The notes under the pieces: generated by a model
Told to the model about the DNA's origin: nothing
The model's database searches: none
The model's input: the letters and a program-made list of their open reading frames with translations, nothing else
Part shown: piece after piece, positions 48,189 to 64,000 of the stretch
Layout of the letters: the number at the start of each line of letters is the position of its first letter
Position numbering within the stretch: position 1 is the stretch's first letter
From: Xiphias gladius
Lineage: Eukaryota; Chordata; Actinopteri; Istiophoriformes; Xiphiidae
DNA: 64,000 bases
Direction of reading: 5' to 3'
Assembly (NCBI RefSeq): GCF_016859285.1
Contig: NC_053400.1
Coordinates: 31,306,001-31,370,000 of the forward strand
Made by a program: the position numbers and the translations under genes

Positions 48189-49756
48189 GGCGGGGGGGTG
48201 GGGCGCGAACGGCGTCCGCTGCGCACGACGTGGTGCATCTGGACAGGATGGACGCTGTGCGTAGGGTGTGTTAGATGTTACCGGGCCTAAGGTCGGAAGG
48301 CCGACTGGCACGCAGTAGACACATAGTAGAAACACGTAACGAAACCAGCAGTGATGTTAAAGGAAAAATCCACCCTCAGCAACGCTTCACATAATGAGTC
48401 TGTGATCTTTTGCTGCAGCCACGTCGTGATAACGTTGTCCAGAATCACCCACCCATTTGCTATATAGCGTACCTTTTAGTTGACCTCCGCAATCCTGCAA
48501 CGTGTCGCGTTTTACAGCTACGGGCATCACAGCTGTGCAACGTGACACCTGGGAACCGTTGTCTGGTGATTTTGGACACAGTCCCGGCGCGTGAAATTTT
48601 CCTCTACTCGCGTCCACTGCATTTCCAGAATGCATTTATGCAGGAGAGGGGGGGGCCTGAACTTTGCCCTGTGCACAGAGACCACCGGTCTGGATGAGAG
48701 AGCAAACTGCGCTGATTCTCGGTCACTTTATCAAGAAATTCCAAATATCCAGATGTTGGTGTCGTGGGTTTTCTTACTCTGGCCCAAATTCTAGTCACTT
48801 ACAGGAGTTTAAAAAAAAAAAAAAAAAAAAAAAATTTTTTTAAAAAGGCAACCGTCAGTGTCTGACACGCATAGAAACACTCGTACCTACTGTTTCCCGT
48901 GTGAGCTGACGAGTATCGGCGCTCCAGAAAAGCGGCGGTTTCATCGTGTCCCGGCTGCCGTGCACCGACGGTTTCACCTCGTCAGCTTGCCGGATGCGAC
49001 GCACCTGGCGCGTACCGCACTTTATGTTTTAGTGGTATGGACACTTCTAAAGAGCAACGTAGCAGCTAAAGCATCTGGTTCCTACCGACCTTCGGTGGTT
49101 CAGCTTCTCTTTCATAACGCTTTTCTGCAGTCACACAGAGGTTTGCTCGGGGGGGGGGAAATCAGGCCGTGACCTCACATTCATCTGTGACTGGTCAGTT
49201 ATTTATGGCGAAAAACACAAATACACCAAACCATGGAACAGTATCACAAATGCAACACACAGTAGATCTCCGCTGACTGTTCACAGTGTGCAACCGCTGA
49301 GGTGGATTTTTCCTTCTAATGTTGTGAGCTAGACGCTTATGGAACATTCCTGAGGTGACTTTAATAGGTTGATTTAAATACATTACGTCCATTTCAGCAG
49401 TGACGGTAGAGAATGACTGCGCAGCTACTCAAAATCAGTGGATGCAACTTCAGTTTTGTATGTTCAGCGTTTTCTGAACCGTATCCCTAAAACTCTGTTC
49501 TGTATTCAACCATTCAAACTAGTGTTTGTTCATGTTCAGTGTGTAAAATAGAGTTTTTCTGTGAAACGATATTTCATCAAACCGTGGTGGAGAGAAAAAC
49601 AGTGACTATATGTGTGTCAGGTAGATGTGTATCAGACGGGTGTCACATTGTCAGATGTTACTGTCTTGTTAAACGCTGTTGTTGGATTGAAGTGGATGCA
49701 AACGTGTATTATTGATGGGAAAACTGTCAATATTTCAAATTCCAATTCCATGCTGC

Positions 49757-49762
49757 AATAAA
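49757..49762 (+). terminator. Candidate poly(A) signal of slc24a1
   Basis: AATAAA about 1.57 kb after the slc24a1 stop, followed by a T-rich run. The intervening 48189-49756 has no supported gene and reads as 3' UTR; it includes an A24/T8 homopolymer pair at about 48810-48840. Confidence 0.4.
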
Positions 49763-50049
49763 TTATTTTTTTAACAGGAGCTGTAGCTGTGTGCAGTTTG
49801 ACTGAAAAGCAAGACTGAAAGTGACTAATCGGTCATTTACATCAGAAACACACAACTGGATGGATGAAAAATGGAAACACACTTGCCGTTAGATCCAAAA
49901 CATGTAGTTTGGCCTGATGGTGGCGCCAAAAACACAGGGCACACGTCTTTAATCTAAAGGGTTCATTAGTGGAGTCACATTGCTGTTTAAGAGGGTCCGT
50001 TTGAATGACCTACTGATTTGGTTTTCAACATCACGCGCATGGATGGAAC

Positions 50050-50390
50050 AAGCCTACAGGGCACGGGCCCAGGGGCCCGAGAGGTTAGGGGGCCCCTGGG
50101 CCAAAGCCTCCATTTGTGACTGCAAATATCTGTTGTTTGAAAGTCACAAAGCTCGTTTCAAGCTAACAAAAAAAATCTACCAAAAAAGAGAAACTACCAA
50201 AGAGACAAAAAAAAAAAAAAGATTTAAAATGACTACACAGAAAACGCAAAACTACCACAAAGTCTCAAAAGAACCAAAAAGAAAAGAAAAAAAAAATCTT
50301 AAGGAAAAACAAAACTACAAACAATGATATACAGGAGGGCTGGGGGGCCTTTTACCTCTCCCTGCCCAGGGGCCCCTCTTTGTTGTCTAT
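50050..50390. repeat. Dispersed repeat with ACTACAAA / GGGGGGCCTTTTAC modules, copy B
   Basis: GGCCCAGGGGCCCGAGAGG, an A-rich ACTAC tract, then GGGGGGCCTTTTACCTCTCC. Same arrangement as 31470-31910; it lies between slc24a1 and dennd4a. Confidence 0.5.
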
Positions 50391-50444
50391 GACATCTGAT
50401 TTCTAAACCGGTAAAATGCAAAAACAAAACTAGAAACCATCTCG

Positions 50445-50500
50445 CGATGGGATCACACCCGCCGCAACGCCGCAGCTTTGCGGCTGGTGTGATCCCGTCG
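50445..50500. repeat. 21-bp-arm inverted repeat (hairpin)
   Basis: Arms 50445-50465 (CGATGGGATCACACCCGCCGC) and 50480-50500 are complementary at 19 of 21 positions, with a 14-nt loop. It is GC-rich against its AT-rich surroundings and has no gene beside it. Confidence 0.8.
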
Positions 50501-53500
50501 ACATGTTGGCGTTCCGAGCCACGACTTCTCAGTGGTCATTACTACATCATTACATGAGTACTCAGTACTCACGGGTCGGGCCACCCCGCCCATCTTCGAA
50601 CTCGGCCTTCATTTTGATCTCAACTACACACCTGTTAAGTTTCGTGACTGTCTCTTGCACGGTTTTCACGCTATCGCGGCGGAGAGACAGACATCTGCCT
50701 TTGAAAAGCGATCGACGCGACGTCCATTCCTCTTGTCAGACAGTCGGCATTTTGAACTTATTCTGCACGTGTGCGCAGTACGAACACAAAACATTGCTCC
50801 ATAGTGCTACTAGTTGTCACAAACTGACATGAATATTTATTTTCATCATGGCCATCCTTTCAATAGCTGGACCAACCAATCTTCATTGACTCTAGCTTTG
50901 CAAAGCAAACAAACCAAAGAAAATAAAAAAGCCAAAAATGAGATTGTAAGTGATTTTATTTACAGTTAAACAGTCCTGTAGATCTGGTCCCTGTACAGAA
51001 CCTTCACCACATCCAACAGGACCTTAGCACGTGTGAATAAATTGTTATAAAATGTGACCTCTACAAAGGGCAAGTCAAAATTTACATGGCCCAGATTCTG
51101 CAAAATCATTCATTTGTACAACTTTTTTATTTTTCTTATTTTTTTAAAACAAAAATCCACCGGTGGATGGCAGCTTTTCCGAGCTGCTGACATCGTAGTC
51201 GATGTGACCTCTTCCTGGACCTGCCGGATCGACCAGCTCTTCGGGCTGAAAGCAAACGGTTCACTCTCTAGGGAGCAAAGTGCGGATTGCTGACTTTTCC
51301 GGCACCGGTTTCCTCACACGCAAGGTTGACATTCATGGGACCTTTATGAGTTTTTACATGAGGTCCTCCTTCAACCACTGTGTCAGTCTGTCAGTCATGT
51401 CTGATCAATATACACATGAAAACAAGAAGTAATGTTTGGTGACACTGACCTGTTTATATCCTGCCAAAATCCAGTTCCATCCAGAATCTATTCAGTCACA
51501 TTAAAGTCCTGATTTACTTTCTGTACTTTTACAGATACTTTGCAAAGTGCATGTTAATAAAAACTGTTTATTCATTACATGGTTCCTATCAATGTCCATC
51601 CCCCTTAAGGCGCTTTTTAGACTTTTCAACAAGGATCACGTAAGACCCCTTTAAACTCTGTGATTTTCTGCTGCCTGTGACAAAAGATGACAATCGCGAG
51701 GGGAATGCGGTAAAATCTTTGGTTGTCGAACCAAAACGACGGTCCGAGAGACACATCCACACGTCTGAAGGCCGGTTTGCATCTTTGGCAACCAAAGACA
51801 GCCTGCAGCCGAATTCTGACAGTATCAGACATTGATTAATAAATTCTCCAATGACTAACATTTACAAACCATCCAATCAGAGTCTGATATGGAAGTACAC
51901 AGAACACACTGACCGGTGCGCCTTTTAAAAAAACAAAAAACTTTCGTCTCAGACAGCTCAAACTCCAACGGCGTAAAGGGGCCTCAGAAGACATTTTAAG
52001 ACATCATCCGACCTCTCCTAGTTTTCCGTGGCCCAACAAAAAAAAAAAAAATCTCAACACCAATGTGGTTTCAGTTCTTCCATTTCTGCATTTGTTACGC
52101 ATGAGAGTAGAAGGTTATCTGTGTGGGAACAGCATCATGTGTTGAAACAGTTTTTAGAGGGATCCAGAAGTTCTGTTCAATGTGGCTCTAACACGTGTTG
52201 ATATGTGCTGAAACAGCAAACGCTAACGGGAACAAATGCTATCCTACCATCTGTTGCTGCATTATTAGTATTTCCTGTGGCCACTGAAATGAAAATCCCT
52301 TTTTGGCTTTCTCTCGACCGTATCAAATTAGAGCTGCTGTATGACTGAGTTTTACCTCGGGCGATATTTAAAACATTTTACTAAAGCTGTGGCTTCTCTG
52401 CTGCACTGTGAGCTTCTTACAAAACTTCTAAATGTGTATGTGCAGATATTTTATATTTAAAAAAAGGAAAAGAAAAAAAAAATCAGCTCTAAAAATAATT
52501 AAATCTCAATAATGTGACTTAGAGCAGCCACATTCAGGTGCAAGACCTAACAAATGACTGCATAAACATTCAGGTACGTGGTTGTAGAACTACAGGCTGG
52601 TTTAACAATTTGTACCGCAAAAGCATAAACAGATATGTACATGTGTAACTTAACAACTAGTGACGGCCTGGGTAAAGCTATTTTGTCAGATATTCAAGGT
52701 TAAAAACACTTCCCTGTGCAACGATGGATTACTATCAACCAATCAGGTGTGCTCACTTCCAGTTTTACCTCCAAATAAAGTGGTTTAGCTATTCTGGATA
52801 AACTTGTTTGTTGTCCGACTGACTGTTCGGGTCTATGGCTCCGTCGCTTAGCTTCTGACAAGCTCAGCTGCAGCTTACAACGGGTCCAGCTAAGAGCTCA
52901 AGACGCGGCTGCACATAGACTGGACCTCATTGCTGTGTCAAAACAGGCACGGGTTCGGCTAAACTGCTGCTAAAGCGGCGGTCCGAACCGCCAACGCAGG
53001 CGTGTCCGAACCTGATCATCCTGTAGCACACTGGCGTAGGCTGTCTGACGGCCTACTATCCTGCACTGGTTGTAATGGAACGATTGTTGTTGTTGTTTTT
53101 TTATTGCTTTACCTGTGTTGTTACAGCTGTGGCTGGTGTTACGTGGATCTGCTCTGTGTTCTGAAAGGTTCCCACTGCCGTTTGACATTTCCACACTGCT
53201 GTGGATTCGTTGTGGCGTGCTGTGAACTTAGTCTGACCAAGGAATCAGGCTAAGAGAGAGGCCGTCTTCGCTGCAAAGTTTTTCCTCTCTGAAAACTTCA
53301 TTTGGACAGGCCAAGTCTATTTGCACTTGTGATACCTGACTATCGCCACCACCTAGTTCTAAATATTTTTACCCCTTGTGTTTGCTGTCAGTCTGCTGCA
53401 TGGTCAGTCTGTCAAATATAAAGTATTAAAGCTTACAGTGAATTCACTGCGAATGGTCTGACAGCACATACAGTATATGATTATTTGTTTCCATTACTTC

Positions 53501-54133
53501 TGCATTACTGGCAAACTGACCACTTGTCTTCCTTTCAGCCACTGTGGCCGTACATGAATTAATAACTAATTAACTGACAGAAAATTGTGGCCAAAACTTC
53601 GTAAAATAAAATCCAAGTTGCAGGGTGGCAGAATTTTCCTTTAGGAAATGCAACCGGCTTTGTGAAGAAGTGTAAACCTCCAATATGGCAGCCAGAAATC
53701 ACCTGAACGTGTTGTCCGTCGGCGTTGACAGAGCACGTACAGAGGAGTGCCTGTGCTGTGCGGCAGCTGTGCACTCTGGACAAACTGTTCTACTGTAGCG
53801 GGCTCTCTCCCGCCTTCAAATTCATCTCTCAACTTAGGTAAAACCACAGAAATGAATGAAAAACTACATCTTATGATCACAGGTGTGTGTTTCTCTGCAA
53901 GCCCCCCTTCATCCTTACGGTCGGCACGTTTAGCACAAAGACGGTGAACGGTAATACTGACAAAAAAAAATTGTAAACAAACCAAAAATATACCGTTTTG
54001 GAACAAACTTTCCATTAAAATGACATTAAAGGTAGAGCACTATTGTACTGGTGGAGCAGCTCGGCGACATTTAACTTCAGACACGGGGCTAACATTAAAG
54101 GCAGCTTAAAAAGTGGTTTTACATATTTTAAAT

Positions 54134-54379
54134 TAGGGCTGCCGCTGCTGATTACTTTCATTATTTGTAAAGCCGCTGATTATTTTTTCGATTAAACAAT
54201 CATTCCATCTTTTTGTCTATGAAATGTTAATAGTGAAAAACTAAACTGAATTTTTTCATAGCTCACTGTGATGCGTTAAATTTGGCTGTTGTGTCCGACC
54301 AACAGTCCAAAACCCAAAGATGTTCAAATCCCAGAAAGCCGATTCATTTTCTGTGGATTCACTAACCTTTGCAGCTCTA
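54134..54379. mobile_element. hAT-like MITE, shorter copy
   Basis: Starts TAGGGCTGCCGC and ends TTTGCAGCTCTA. Flanks TTTTAAAT and ATTTAAAT agree at seven of eight positions, consistent with an aged 8-bp duplication. It lies between slc24a1 and dennd4a. Confidence 0.65.
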
Positions 54380-55049
54380 ATTTAAATGTTTTTGTTTTTT
54401 TAATGCCTGGACTCATAAATCAGACACTTAATTATTATTTACAACAGACACTAAATCCATACTGCAACGTCTTTTCCACGTGCTGGTGGAAATGAGCAGT
54501 GGATGTTCAGGTCGTCCTGGTCTAAACAACAACGCCCAGCAACTACAGGACACAATAAAACGCTACGCCCGACAAAAAGAAGACACTACAATAAATAAAG
54601 CTGACTTTGTATAAATAGACTTCAAGTTAAAATATTGCTAATATTAGTCTTAATATACTGTATGACTATACAATATAAATGCTGCATTTAAAAAAAGCCT
54701 CTACTGTTGTGTATTGACAGTTTGTATAACTTTTCACAGGATTTCCAAAGAAACCAGGCGAGTCTCGCTCAACAACACTGGATGAAGTGGTGTTTATGAA
54801 CGGTGTGAGTGGTGTTTCCATCATCAGTTCATTGAGATAAAGTCTTTTAAGTTTTTTTTTCTTCTTTTTTTTTTTTTCTTCAGGCTACATAACGCTGTAC
54901 ATAACTGTACCTTTTTGATCACTTGCTGAGTTTTTCCTCAAAAACGTTACGGTAGTGCACATTCACAGTCTTCCAACAGGTTTCCTGAGCTCGTCTTAAA
55001 GCAATGACCTGGGTGGTGAGAGTCGGTCCCGGCGTGTGAAGGTGAGTGT

Positions 55050-63952
<8,903 letters not shown>

Positions 63953-64000
63953 CTGAGAAGACACGGCGAGGACTGTCAGCTTGAAACACCAACGCACAAC

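Larger units (their letters stand above)
49763..55049. other. Region between convergent slc24a1 and dennd4a
   Basis: Contains the repeat at 50050, the hairpin at 50445, a MITE at 54134 and AT-rich sequence. Part must be dennd4a 3' UTR (minus strand), but no single poly(A) signal stands out. Open frames here are short and show no family resemblance. Confidence 0.5.

Noticed and set aside
47877-48335. 152-codon minus-strand frame opposite the last slc24a1 exon
   Set aside because: Shadow of a GC-rich conserved exon; composition is typical of antisense reading.
50503-50832. 109-codon frame after the hairpin at 50445
   Set aside because: No recognisable domain; overlapping frame at 50532 is also open; probably repeat-derived.

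Overview
This is a piece of a vertebrate nuclear chromosome, most likely from a ray-finned (teleost, probably percomorph) fish. The evidence is spliced genes with GT-AG introns of 87 bp to 7.2 kb, many CA/TG microsatellites, and dispersed non-autonomous elements of the kinds common in teleosts. The coding exons encode clear fish-like orthologues of vertebrate proteins. There are no operons, ribosome binding sites, CRISPR arrays or rRNA/tRNA genes that I could support.

Layout: (1) 1126-11810, minus strand: slc22a18, a 10-exon MFS transporter of 410 aa. Its fifth intron carries a broken CFAP58-like coiled-coil coding relic in the same orientation (about 5053-6367). (2) 11811-14587: a divergent intergenic region with a hAT-type MITE and an LTR-like segment. 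(3) 14588-21830, plus strand: hacd3, a 3-hydroxyacyl-CoA dehydratase with an N-terminal CS domain, 11 exons, 361 aa. A Tc1/mariner remnant lies in intron 7, and intron 8 is an 87-bp intron that is open in frame. (4) 21831-27476: 3' region of hacd3, then a GC-rich block with a likely non-coding first exon of slc24a1. (5) 27477-48188, plus strand: slc24a1 (NCKX1, photoreceptor Na+/Ca2+-K+ exchanger), 9 coding exons, 746 aa, with repeat-filled introns. (6) 48189-55049: 3' region between two convergent genes. (7) 55050-63952, minus strand: the last six coding exons of dennd4a (DENN-domain Rab GEF); the gene continues past the right edge.

For all three complete genes the exon phases add up to one uninterrupted frame, which strongly supports the exon boundaries. 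The order hacd3 - slc24a1 - dennd4a matches human 15q22.31. slc22a18 sits elsewhere in human (11p15.5), so its position here marks a lineage-specific junction. The genes are functionally unrelated: membrane transport, very-long-chain fatty-acid elongation, photoreceptor calcium extrusion and membrane trafficking.

No undescribed multi-gene system is visible. The points most worth following are the exitron-like intron in hacd3, TG/CA repeats directly next to several splice sites (one with the (TG)n-Tn layout known from CFTR exon 9), the CFAP58-like relic, and several repeat families, one with a perfect 8-bp target-site duplication.
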